NCBI GenBank assembly: GCA_017536845.1
Contig: JAFWCP010000583.1
Location: forward strand, 1-11,327
Reading direction: 5' to 3'
Length of the DNA: 11,327 nucleotides
Source of the DNA: Solobacterium sp.
Lineage (GTDB): Bacteria; Bacillota_I; Bacilli_A; Erysipelotrichales; Erysipelotrichaceae
Of the stretch, positions 1 to 6,759 are shown piece after piece. How positions within the stretch are numbered: position 1 is the stretch's first letter; each line of letters starts with the position of its first letter. The position numbers were made by a program, and so were the translations under genes. The notes beneath the pieces were generated by a model. It was not told where the DNA came from, ran no database searches, and worked only from the letters and a program-made list of their open reading frames with translations.

Positions 1-38
1 TCAAGCCGATTCTTTCCTGATCTGAACTTTCACGTATG

Positions 39-67
39 AGAACTGCTTTTCAGGCAGTTCTTTTTAT
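39..67 (+). terminator. Rho-independent terminator of an upstream gene
   Basis: An 8-bp perfect stem, AGAACTGC at 39-46 and GCAGTTCT at 54-61, encloses a 7-base loop and runs into a T-rich tail (TTCTTTTTATTT). This is a classic intrinsic terminator for a + strand gene that ends at or before the left edge. All three forward frames meet stops by position 39 (frame 1 at 37-39, frame 2 at 23-25, frame 3 at 18-20), so the tail of that gene may lie in 1-39, but the frame cannot be chosen from so few codons. The hairpin separates the upstream gene from the glgB operon. Confidence 0.8.
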
Positions 68-99
68 TTGGTACCTGTCAGATATAAGTTCTCTTTATG

Positions 100-137
100 T
101 GCAATCCGGATTTTTGCAATCCGTTTTATCAGATTGC
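100..137. repeat. GCAATC half-site cluster upstream of the glgB promoter
   Basis: TGCAATCCG occurs at 100-108 and again at 115-123, a direct repeat with a period of 15 bases. An inverted copy of its core, GATTGC, lies at 132-137, again about one and a half helical turns away. The first copy is part of a perfect 10-bp palindrome, AATCCGGATT, at 103-112. The cluster ends 22 bases before the predicted extended -10 of glgB, so it sits near the usual activator or -35 position. A regulator binding site is an inference; the motif matches no operator that I recognise. Confidence 0.35.
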
Positions 138-159
138 CGTTTCACGAGAATCCTTCCTA

Positions 160-168
160 TGGTAAAAT
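160..168 (+). promoter_or_regulatory. Predicted extended -10 promoter of glgB-glgP
   Basis: TGGTAAAAT at 160-168 is an extended -10 (TGn followed by TAAAAT, 5 of 6 matches to TATAAT) and sits in the wider context TATGGTAAAATAC, typical of sigma-A promoters of Gram-positive bacteria. No good -35 hexamer is found 16-18 bases upstream (TTTCAC at 140-145 is a poor match), which is tolerated by extended -10 promoters. Transcription would start near 175, giving a leader of about 35 bases before the glgB start codon. It follows the terminator at 39-67, so glgB is likely the first gene of its operon. Confidence 0.6.
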
Positions 169-210
169 ACGGCTATATTTGTATTCACCATGTAACAGGA
201 TGAAATCAGA

Positions 211-2082
211 ATGGAGCAGAACAAGATTGTTGAAAGTTTTCATCAGGGATACTGTACCGAAGCATATAAGCTCTTCGGCGCCCACTTCGTCAGGGAAAAT
301 AATCAGACGGGTGTGCGCTTCACCGTTTACGCACCGCATGCCCGCAACGTCAGGCTGATCGGCGGCTTCACCGGCTGGCAGGACAATCCCTACCAGATGG
401 AACACACACCGTATAACGGCATCTGGTCGCTGTTTGTCGCCGGTGTGGCGGAATGGGAGACCTACAAGTACCTGATTGAAGATCAGAAGGGAAAGGTCTT
501 TGCCAAGGCTGACCCGTACGCCTTCTACAGTGAGACATCGCCGGGAACGGCATCCAAGGTTTACAATCTCGATGACATCAAATGGACTGACAAGACGTGG
601 ATGAAAAAGCGGACCAAGAATTACGATAAGCCGCTGAGCATCTATGAAGCCTATGCCGGCGGCTGGAAGAAAAACGGCGAATTCCCGTATACATATAAAA
701 TGCTTGAAGAAAACCTGCTGCCGTACTGCATTGAGCATGGCTTTACCCACATTGAGCTGATGCCGCTGAACGAGTACCCGTTTGAAGGGTCATGGGGCTA
801 TCAGGCCAGCGGGTATTATTCCGTGACGAGCCGCTATGGCAATCCGACCGAGTTTGCGGCCTTTGTCAACGCCTGCCACAAGGCCGGCATCGGCGTCATC
901 ATGGACATGGTGCCGGTGCACTTTGTCAAGGATGACTTCGGCCTGCGGTATTTCGATGGTGAGCCGCTGTATGAGTACCGCAACCCGAATGATGCCGAGT
1001 CACAGTGGGGCACGATGAACTTTGACCTCTGGAATGAGGAAGTCCGTTCCTTCCTGATTTCGGCAGCGTCGTTCTGGTGCGCGGTCTATCATATTGACGG
1101 CATCCGCATTGATGCCGTCAGCAACCTCATCTACTGGGGCGGCAACCGTGACCGCGGCACCAATGAAGGTTCGCTGTCATTTGTCAGACGCATGAACTAC
1201 TACATCAACAAGCTGTATCCGGGCGTCATGTTAATTGCGGAGGACTCCTCGGACTTCCCGAAGGTGACCGCTTCCACCCTGGACAACGGCCTTGGCTTCG
1301 ATTATAAATGGGATCTGGGATGGATGAATGATACCCTGCGGTATTATGCCACCGACCCGCTGTACAGGGTGTATGACCACAACAAACTGACGTTCTCCAT
1401 GGCCTATTTCTACAGCGAGCGCTTCCTGCTGCCACTGTCCCATGACGAAAATGTCCATGGCAAGAAGACGATTGTCGACCGGATGTGGGGCGACTATGAC
1501 CGCAAGTTCTCACAGGTCAGGAACCTGTATGCCTATATGTTCGCGCATCCGGGCAAGAAGCTCAACTTCATGGGCAATGAAATTGCTTCTTTCCGGGAAT
1601 TTGACGAACACAAGGAGCTTGACTGGTTCCTGCTGGCCTATCCGCGTCATAATTCGTTCTTGCGTTATTTTACTGATTTAAATAAGATATATACCGCGCA
1701 TGCCTGTCTGTATCAGTACGACTATGATCCCAAAGGGTTCAAGTGGATTGATGCCGATAACGCGAAGCAGAGCATCTTCTCATTCTATCGCGAAGATGAA
1801 AAGGAATATCTGGTCTGTGTGATGAACCTGACCGGAGCCGAATACGAAGCCTTTGAAATGGGTGTGCCGCAGGAAGGAACATATACGGAGATTCTCAACT
1901 CGGAGAAGGACATCTACGACGGCTGCAACATGTGCAACTTCGAACCGGTTGTCGCAAAGAAGACTGAGGATCCCAACATCCGCTTGGAGAACAGCATCAC
2001 GATCCGCATTGCGCCGTTTGCCGCAATCTGGTTTACCTGTCCCAAAAAGCGGACGAGAAAGAAGAAAGCGGAAGCGAATTAG
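211..2082 (+). CDS. glgB: 1,4-alpha-glucan branching enzyme (GH13), divergent
   Basis: This 623-residue cytoplasmic enzyme is predicted to cut alpha-1,4 glucan chains and rejoin them as alpha-1,6 branches during glycogen synthesis. A CBM48-like N-terminal domain spans about residues 20-120 (FTVYAPHA, GFTGW, DPYAF). The GH13 barrel follows: region I MDMVPVHF at 231-238, region II GIRIDAV with nucleophile Asp301, region III IAED with acid/base Glu344, and region IV LPLSHDENVHGKK at 407-419. A C-terminal beta domain is followed by a lysine/arginine-rich tail at 612-623. It is shorter than E. coli GlgB (728 residues) because it has a single N-terminal module. Several usually conserved stretches differ: SIYEAYAGGW where branching enzymes normally read SIYEVHLGSW, and HDEN instead of HDEV. 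The start at 211 has AGGA at 197-200, 10 bases upstream. It is the first gene of a pair with glgP. A related GH13 transglycosylase is the main alternative. Confidence 0.87.
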   Translation: MEQNKIVESFHQGYCTEAYKLFGAHFVRENNQTGVRFTVYAPHARNVRLIGGFTGWQDNPYQMEHTPYNGIWSLFVAGVAEWETYKYLIEDQKGKVFAKADPYAFYSETSPGTASKVYNLDDIKWTDKTWMKKRTKNYDKPLSIYEAYAGGWKKNGEFPYTYKMLEENLLPYCIEHGFTHIELMPLNEYPFEGSWGYQASGYYSVTSRYGNPTEFAAFVNACHKAGIGVIMDMVPVHFVKDDFGLRYFDGEPLYEYRNPNDAESQWGTMNFDLWNEEVRSFLISAASFWCAVYHIDGIRIDAVSNLIYWGGNRDRGTNEGSLSFVRRMNYYINKLYPGVMLIAEDSSDFPKVTASTLDNGLGFDYKWDLGWMNDTLRYYATDPLYRVYDHNKLTFSMAYFYSERFLLPLSHDENVHGKKTIVDRMWGDYDRKFSQVRNLYAYMFAHPGKKLNFMGNEIASFREFDEHKELDWFLLAYPRHNSFLRYFTDLNKIYTAHACLYQYDYDPKGFKWIDADNAKQSIFSFYREDEKEYLVCVMNLTGAEYEAFEMGVPQEGTYTEILNSEKDIYDGCNMCNFEPVVAKKTEDPNIRLENSITIRIAPFAAIWFTCPKKRTRKKKAEAN

Positions 2083-2099
2083 AATGGATCGGTGAAAAA

Positions 2100-4499
2100 A
2101 TGTTTAAAAGCAAAGCAGAATTTAAAAAAGAATTTGCTCAGCGTCTTGTCTCCTCATACGGCTGCGAAGTCTCGCAGACCAACGTGACGGAAAAATACAT
2201 GACCCTCGGCAAGATGGTAAGAGACTATGCCAATGTCAACTGGAAGGATACCAAGACGGCGACAGCCCGTCAGAATGCCAAGCAGGTGTACTACTTCTCC
2301 ATGGAGTTCCTGCTCGGAAGGATGCTGACGAACAACCTGCAGAACCTTGGCATCTATGACATGGTCGTCGAAGGCCTTGCGGATCTGGGCGTCGACTATG
2401 AGGAAATTGCCAGGGTGGAAGCTGACCCGGGCTTGGGCAACGGCGGCCTTGGCCGTCTGGCAGCCTGCTTTATGGACTCAGCGGCATCCCTGAACTACCC
2501 GGTCAACGGCAACTGCATCCGCTACCGGGCCGGCCTTTTCCGGCAGATCATCAACTCCGAAGGCGAGCAGGTCGAAATGCCTGACATGTGGCTGCGGGTA
2601 GGCAACCCGTTTGAAATCCGCAAGATCAAGCATACGGTCGAAGTCAACTTCTTCGGTGATATTGAAGTCTCCTATGACGCCAAGGGCGACATGCATTTCC
2701 AGCACGTCAATGCGACAAAGGTTCTGGCCGTACCGTATGATATGGCCATGATCGGCGCCAACACCAAGATGGTCAATACCCTGCGCCTGTGGTCGGCGGA
2801 AGCGGCGGATACGGCTCCCCGCGGCATGGACTACCGCAAGTATCTGTCCGAAGTTGACGATATCTGTCTGAACGTCTACCCGGATGACTCCACCGAGGCA
2901 GGCAAGTACCTGCGTCTTAAGCAGCAGTACTTCTTTGTCTGCGCCGGCATCAACAGCATCCTGGCGTCGCACTATAACCAGTTCGGCACCCTCGACAACC
3001 TGGCCGAGAAGGTGGCGATCCAGCTGAACGACACCCACCCGGTTCTGGCCATTGCCGAGCTGATGCGGGTGCTCATGGATGATTACGGATACCAGTGGGA
3101 TCCGGCTTTCCGGATTGTCAAGGATGTCATGGCCTATACCAACCATACCGTGCTTTCCGAAGCGCTGGAGAAGTGGCCGACATACTATGTCAAGACGCTG
3201 CTGCCGCGTATCTATATGATCATCGAAGAGATCGACCGCCGTTATGTCCAGCATGTGATGGAAGTCTTCCGCAACTATGAAATGGCGGAAAGGACAAGGA
3301 TCATCCACGATGGCCAGGTGCATATGGCGCACATGGCGATCATCGGCTCGCACAGTGTCAACGGTGTTGCCAGCATCCATACAGATATCCTGAAGAACGA
3401 CCTGTTCAAGGATTTCTATTCGATGTATCCCGAGCATTTCTCCAACAAGACCAACGGCATTACGCCGCGCCGTTTCATGCTGTACTGCAACCCGCAGCTG
3501 CGTCAGCTGATCAACGAAACCATCGGCGACAAGTTCGAATCCGACTTCAACGCCTTTGACAAGCTGGCCAAGTATGCCAAGGATGAGGAACTGCAGCAGA
3601 AATTCCTCGCTGTCAAGCGGGAAAGAAAGGAAATGCTGGCGGCGTACGTCAAGAAAGTCACCGACATCACCATTGACCCGGATTCCATCTTTGATACCCA
3701 GGCCAAGCGTCTGCACGCCTACAAGCGTCAGCTGCTGAATATCATGCACGTCATCTACAGATACCAGCGCATCAAGTCTGACCCGAATTACAGAATGGTG
3801 CCGCATACCTATCTGTTCGCGGCCAAGGCAGCCAGTTCCTACACCTTCGCCAAGAAGGTCATCAAGCTCATCAACAACGTTGCGGCGAAGATCAACAACG
3901 ATCCTGATGTCAAGGACATGATCAAGGTTGTCTTCCTGCCCAACTACAATGTTTCCATGAGTGAGATCCTTGTCCCGGGCACGGACATCTCCGAGCAGAT
4001 CTCCACGGCCGGCAAGGAAGCTTCCGGCACCGGCTGCATGAAGTTCATGATGAACGGCGCGGTGACTCTGGGAACGCTGGATGGCGCCAATGTTGAAATC
4101 GACAACCTGGTCGGCGGTGAAAATGATGTCATCTTCGGCCTGACCGTCCATGAAATCAACAGCCTGCGCTATCGCTACAACGCCCGTGAGTACTATGACC
4201 GTGACGAGCGGATCCGCAACGTCATGAATACATTTGTAAATCCGGTCTGGTCCAATGATCCCAACGATTTCCGCATCATCTTCGATGAACTGTTCACCAA
4301 GAATGACGAATTCTTCGTGCTGGCGGACTTCGGCGCCTATGTGGATGCCCAGGAAAGGATTGAGGAACTGTATCAGGACCGCAGCGAATGGGCGAAGATG
4401 TGCCTGATCAATATTGCCATGAGCGGCTATTTCTCCAGCGATCGTACGATCAAAGAGTATGCCAGCGAGATCTGGAAGATCAAGCCGCTTAAGATCTGA
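2100..4499 (+). CDS. glgP: Glycogen/alpha-glucan phosphorylase
   Basis: This 799-residue cytoplasmic GT35 enzyme removes glucose units from the non-reducing ends of glycogen or maltodextrin using phosphate and pyridoxal phosphate (PLP), giving glucose-1-phosphate. It is full length for bacterial members. Family motifs are in order: MEFLLGR at 68-74, ADPGLGNGGLGR at 108-119, LNDTHP at 309-314, NHTVLSEALEKWP from 348, KTNGITPRR at 450-458, KRLHAYKRQLLN at 536-547, and the PLP-lysine segment EASGTGCMKFMMNG around Lys648, followed by TLDGANVEI. The residue two before the PLP lysine is Cys646, where asparagine is usual. The gene begins 17 bases after glgB, with GGTGA at 2091-2095 as a weak ribosome binding site, so co-transcription is very likely. 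Pairing with glgB puts making and breaking of glycogen under one promoter. MalP-type maltodextrin phosphorylase is the alternative; the glycogen context favours GlgP. Confidence 0.95.
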   Translation: MFKSKAEFKKEFAQRLVSSYGCEVSQTNVTEKYMTLGKMVRDYANVNWKDTKTATARQNAKQVYYFSMEFLLGRMLTNNLQNLGIYDMVVEGLADLGVDYEEIARVEADPGLGNGGLGRLAACFMDSAASLNYPVNGNCIRYRAGLFRQIINSEGEQVEMPDMWLRVGNPFEIRKIKHTVEVNFFGDIEVSYDAKGDMHFQHVNATKVLAVPYDMAMIGANTKMVNTLRLWSAEAADTAPRGMDYRKYLSEVDDICLNVYPDDSTEAGKYLRLKQQYFFVCAGINSILASHYNQFGTLDNLAEKVAIQLNDTHPVLAIAELMRVLMDDYGYQWDPAFRIVKDVMAYTNHTVLSEALEKWPTYYVKTLLPRIYMIIEEIDRRYVQHVMEVFRNYEMAERTRIIHDGQVHMAHMAIIGSHSVNGVASIHTDILKNDLFKDFYSMYPEHFSNKTNGITPRRFMLYCNPQLRQLINETIGDKFESDFNAFDKLAKYAKDEELQQKFLAVKRERKEMLAAYVKKVTDITIDPDSIFDTQAKRLHAYKRQLLNIMHVIYRYQRIKSDPNYRMVPHTYLFAAKAASSYTFAKKVIKLINNVAAKINNDPDVKDMIKVVFLPNYNVSMSEILVPGTDISEQISTAGKEASGTGCMKFMMNGAVTLGTLDGANVEIDNLVGGENDVIFGLTVHEINSLRYRYNAREYYDRDERIRNVMNTFVNPVWSNDPNDFRIIFDELFTKNDEFFVLADFGAYVDAQERIEELYQDRSEWAKMCLINIAMSGYFSSDRTIKEYASEIWKIKPLKI

Positions 4500-4534
4500 T
4501 TGAAATCAGCCCCAGCGGGCCTAATCTCTGAAAA

Positions 4535-4569
4535 AAATCTGTTGGCATAACACCAACAGATTTGTCTTT
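4535..4569 (+). terminator. Hairpin after glgP, probable terminator or attenuator
   Basis: AAATCTGTTGG at 4535-4545 and CCAACAGATTT at 4553-4563 form a perfect 11-bp stem with a 7-base loop. The 3' side continues as GTCTTT, so the T-tract is interrupted (TTTGTCTTT), while a run of seven A's stands at 4531-4537. The hairpin probably ends or thins out transcription after glgP. No minus-strand gene exists that would need it in the other direction. The broken T-tract suggests that some read-through into pulA is likely, but this is an inference. Confidence 0.65.
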
Positions 4570-4588
4570 CACGCCCCCAAAGCGTGAA
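4568..4588 (+). other. Second hairpin in the pulA leader
   Basis: TTCACGC at 4568-4574 pairs with GCGTGAA at 4582-4588 across a 7-base loop (CCCCAAA). It has no T-tract, so it is not a terminator by itself. It begins at the tail of the preceding hairpin and ends 26 bases before the pulA start codon, so it could act as an RNA 5' end stabiliser, a processing site, or part of a leader structure. I see no good sigma-A promoter between the two hairpins and pulA. Function is unknown. Confidence 0.4.
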
Positions 4589-4614
4589 GCGTAAAAGAAA
4601 GTGAGTGTCTGATC

Positions 4615-6759
4615 ATGAAATTCATGCGAGCGTTTCTTGATGAACCGGGCCGGATCCTGATCTGCGTGAAGAAGGATTTCTTCGCCGGGAAGGTGGACTG
4701 GTTTTACCTTTCCAACAGTGAAGGGCTGATGAGCGAGATGACCATCATTACCGTGGAGGAACTGGATTCGGAGATCCGTTACACCTGCAGCTGTCCCGGT
4801 ACGTTATCCATGCACGAAGGATATTTTGTGCGCCAGTCGCACGGCTATGCCTGTCCGCTGCGCAAGCGGCTGATCGTCAAAACCGACGCCTTCAATGACA
4901 AATACGACTATGATGGGGATGATCTGGGGGCGGTATACCACCGCTACCACACCGATTTTGCCGTCTGGGCGCCGACTTCCGAGTCGGTAACGCTGAAGGT
5001 GACCAACAACGGCCGCCGCAAGGCCTATGCCATGGAGCGCACCGAAAGCGGCGTCTGGCGGATGAGCGTGATGGGCGATCTCAAGCATGCGACCTATACC
5101 TACCTGATCAAGCGCAACGGCATCGTCGTGGAAACCCTGGACCCGTACGCCCTCTCAAGCACCGGCAACGGCCGTGAAAGCGCGGTCATCGATACGGATG
5201 AGATCACCCGGATCTACAACGCCCAACCGGAAGGGCACATTGATGCGGTGGATGCCGTCATCTATGAAGCAAGCGTCAGGGACATGACCTCCAACAGCCA
5301 TACCGGCAGCCATACCCACGGCACCTTTACGGCGCTCAGCGAGACCGAGACCTCCTTCCGGGGCGCTCCGACCGGGCTTGACTATATTGCTTCACTGGGT
5401 GTGACCCATGTCCAGCTGCAGCCGGTCATGGACTTTGCGACGGTCGATGAATTCCAGCCGACCAAGAGCTATAACTGGGGTTATGACCCGGCTCAGTTCC
5501 TGTCTCCGGAGGGGTCCTACTCCTCTGACCCGGACGATCCCTATGCGCGGGTCAAAGAACTCCGCAGCATGGTTGCCGCCTTCCATGACAAAGGCCTGCG
5601 GGTCAACCTGGATGTCGTTTTCAACCATCTGTACATGATTGTCGGCTCGCCCTTTGACAACCTGGTGCCGTTCTACTTCTTCCGCTACAACGCCAACGCC
5701 TATCCGTCCAACGGTTCCTTCTGCGGCAATGACTTTGCCTCGGAAATGCCGATGGCCAGGCGGTATATCATCCACTGCATCACGACGCTGATGAAGCTCT
5801 ACGGCATTGACGGCTTCCGTTTTGACCTGATGGGCATCCTCGATGTTGATACGATGAACGAAGTGCTCAAGGCGGCCCGGAAGATCAATCCCGATGTCAT
5901 GATCTATGGTGAAGGGTGGGATCTGCCGACCCTGCTGGACAAGGACCTGAAAGCCAATATCCTCAACCAGGCAAAGATGCCCGGCATCGGCCATTTCAAT
6001 GATTTCTACCGGGATATCCTCAAGGGCCGCACCGGCGACAATGACAAATACGACCAGGGCTATGTGACCGGCGACCTGTCCAAGGCCTTCGCCGCCCAGA
6101 GTGCCTTTGTCGCCAATGTGCTGAAAGAACCGTACCTGTATCGTTTTGATGAGCCCGGCCAGTCGATCAACGGCGCCGAGACGCATGACAACGGCACCGT
6201 ATGGGACAAGATGCACTATTCCAACAACAACGAAGACCGGGCAACCCGGCAGAAGCGGCAGAAGATGATGCTGTGCTGCCAGCTGGTGGCCCAGGGCGTG
6301 CCGTTCCTGCATGCCGGGATGGAATTCTGCGGCACCAAGAATGACAACTTCAACTCCTACAACGCGGGCGATGCCATCAACGGCGTCGACTGGGTCAGGG
6401 CCTCCATCAATGCGTCGATCATTGAGTATACACGCCGCTGCACCGCCCTCAGAAGGCGCTACAGCGCCTTCCGGCTGAAGACCGCAGCCGAAATCGAGCG
6501 TTATGTGCGGGTCTCGTTAAGCGAGGGGAACATCCTCTTCTATGACATCACCCACCAGGATCCCTATACGCATTCGAAGATGGTCAGGGTCATCGTGAAC
6601 CCGACCTACGATACGAAGTATTATACCTTCCCCGAGGCCTGGCGCTGCGTGCTGGACGAAAACGGGGAGGAAGCAAAGGAAAGCAGCCGGGATGTCTGCG
6701 TACCCGGGCTGTCGGTCATTGTATTTGCACAGGAGGAAGAACAACATGAAGATGCGTAA
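4615..6759 (+). CDS. pulA: Type I pullulanase (GH13_14), cytoplasmic debranching enzyme
   Basis: This 714-residue enzyme is predicted to hydrolyse alpha-1,6 bonds in pullulan, glycogen limit dextrins and branched maltodextrins. An N-terminal module (about 1-100) is followed by a CBM48-like domain (about 105-195), then the GH13 barrel with the type I pullulanase signature YNWGYDP at 286-292. Catalytic regions are visible: NLDVVFNH at 331-338, GFRFD with nucleophile Asp404, YGEGWD with acid/base Glu433, and ETHDNGTVWDK from 522 (transition-state His524 and Asp525). There is no signal peptide or anchor, so the enzyme is intracellular and probably fills the role of GlgX by opening branch points after GlgP has shortened the chains. 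The ribosome binding site before 4615 is poor (AAAGTGAG); ATG at 4624 is a possible alternative start. The 3' end carries the ribosome binding site of the next gene and overlaps it by 14 bases. Confidence 0.93.
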   Translation: MKFMRAFLDEPGRILICVKKDFFAGKVDWFYLSNSEGLMSEMTIITVEELDSEIRYTCSCPGTLSMHEGYFVRQSHGYACPLRKRLIVKTDAFNDKYDYDGDDLGAVYHRYHTDFAVWAPTSESVTLKVTNNGRRKAYAMERTESGVWRMSVMGDLKHATYTYLIKRNGIVVETLDPYALSSTGNGRESAVIDTDEITRIYNAQPEGHIDAVDAVIYEASVRDMTSNSHTGSHTHGTFTALSETETSFRGAPTGLDYIASLGVTHVQLQPVMDFATVDEFQPTKSYNWGYDPAQFLSPEGSYSSDPDDPYARVKELRSMVAAFHDKGLRVNLDVVFNHLYMIVGSPFDNLVPFYFFRYNANAYPSNGSFCGNDFASEMPMARRYIIHCITTLMKLYGIDGFRFDLMGILDVDTMNEVLKAARKINPDVMIYGEGWDLPTLLDKDLKANILNQAKMPGIGHFNDFYRDILKGRTGDNDKYDQGYVTGDLSKAFAAQSAFVANVLKEPYLYRFDEPGQSINGAETHDNGTVWDKMHYSNNNEDRATRQKRQKMMLCCQLVAQGVPFLHAGMEFCGTKNDNFNSYNAGDAINGVDWVRASINASIIEYTRRCTALRRRYSAFRLKTAAEIERYVRVSLSEGNILFYDITHQDPYTHSKMVRVIVNPTYDTKYYTFPEAWRCVLDENGEEAKESSRDVCVPGLSVIVFAQEEEQHEDA
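6731..6739 (+). promoter_or_regulatory. Ribosome binding site deciding the DUF885 gene start
   Basis: AGGAGGAAG at 6731-6739 is a near-perfect Shine-Dalgarno sequence inside the last codons of pulA, six bases before ATG at 6746. It fixes the start of the next gene at 6746 rather than at the in-frame ATG at 6692, because the protein from 6746 begins directly with a signal peptide. Confidence 0.85.

Noticed and set aside
231..242. TGAAAGTTTTCA at the start of glgB as a cre box
   Set aside because: It has the cre arms but lacks the central CG, so the spacing is two bases short of a real site.
68..358. A 96-codon forward frame overlapping the start of glgB
   Set aside because: It runs through the promoter and then out of frame across glgB, and its product resembles no protein family.
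2478..4151. Long open frame of 557 codons on the minus strand
   Set aside because: It lies wholly antisense to glgP, shows no family motif, and is explained by the GC-rich third-position codons of glgP. The same holds for the minus-strand frames at 5392-6312 (opposite pulA), 6716-7948 (opposite DUF885) and 10528-11244 (opposite glgC).
5175..5188. TGAAAGCGCGGTCA inside pulA as an intragenic cre box
   Set aside because: It has one mismatch at a conserved T and lies deep in coding sequence; a chance match cannot be excluded, so it is not listed as a feature.
6692..6745. Upstream start for the DUF885 gene
   Set aside because: It would add 18 residues in front of a well-formed signal peptide and has no ribosome binding site; AGGAGG at 6731-6736 points to 6746.
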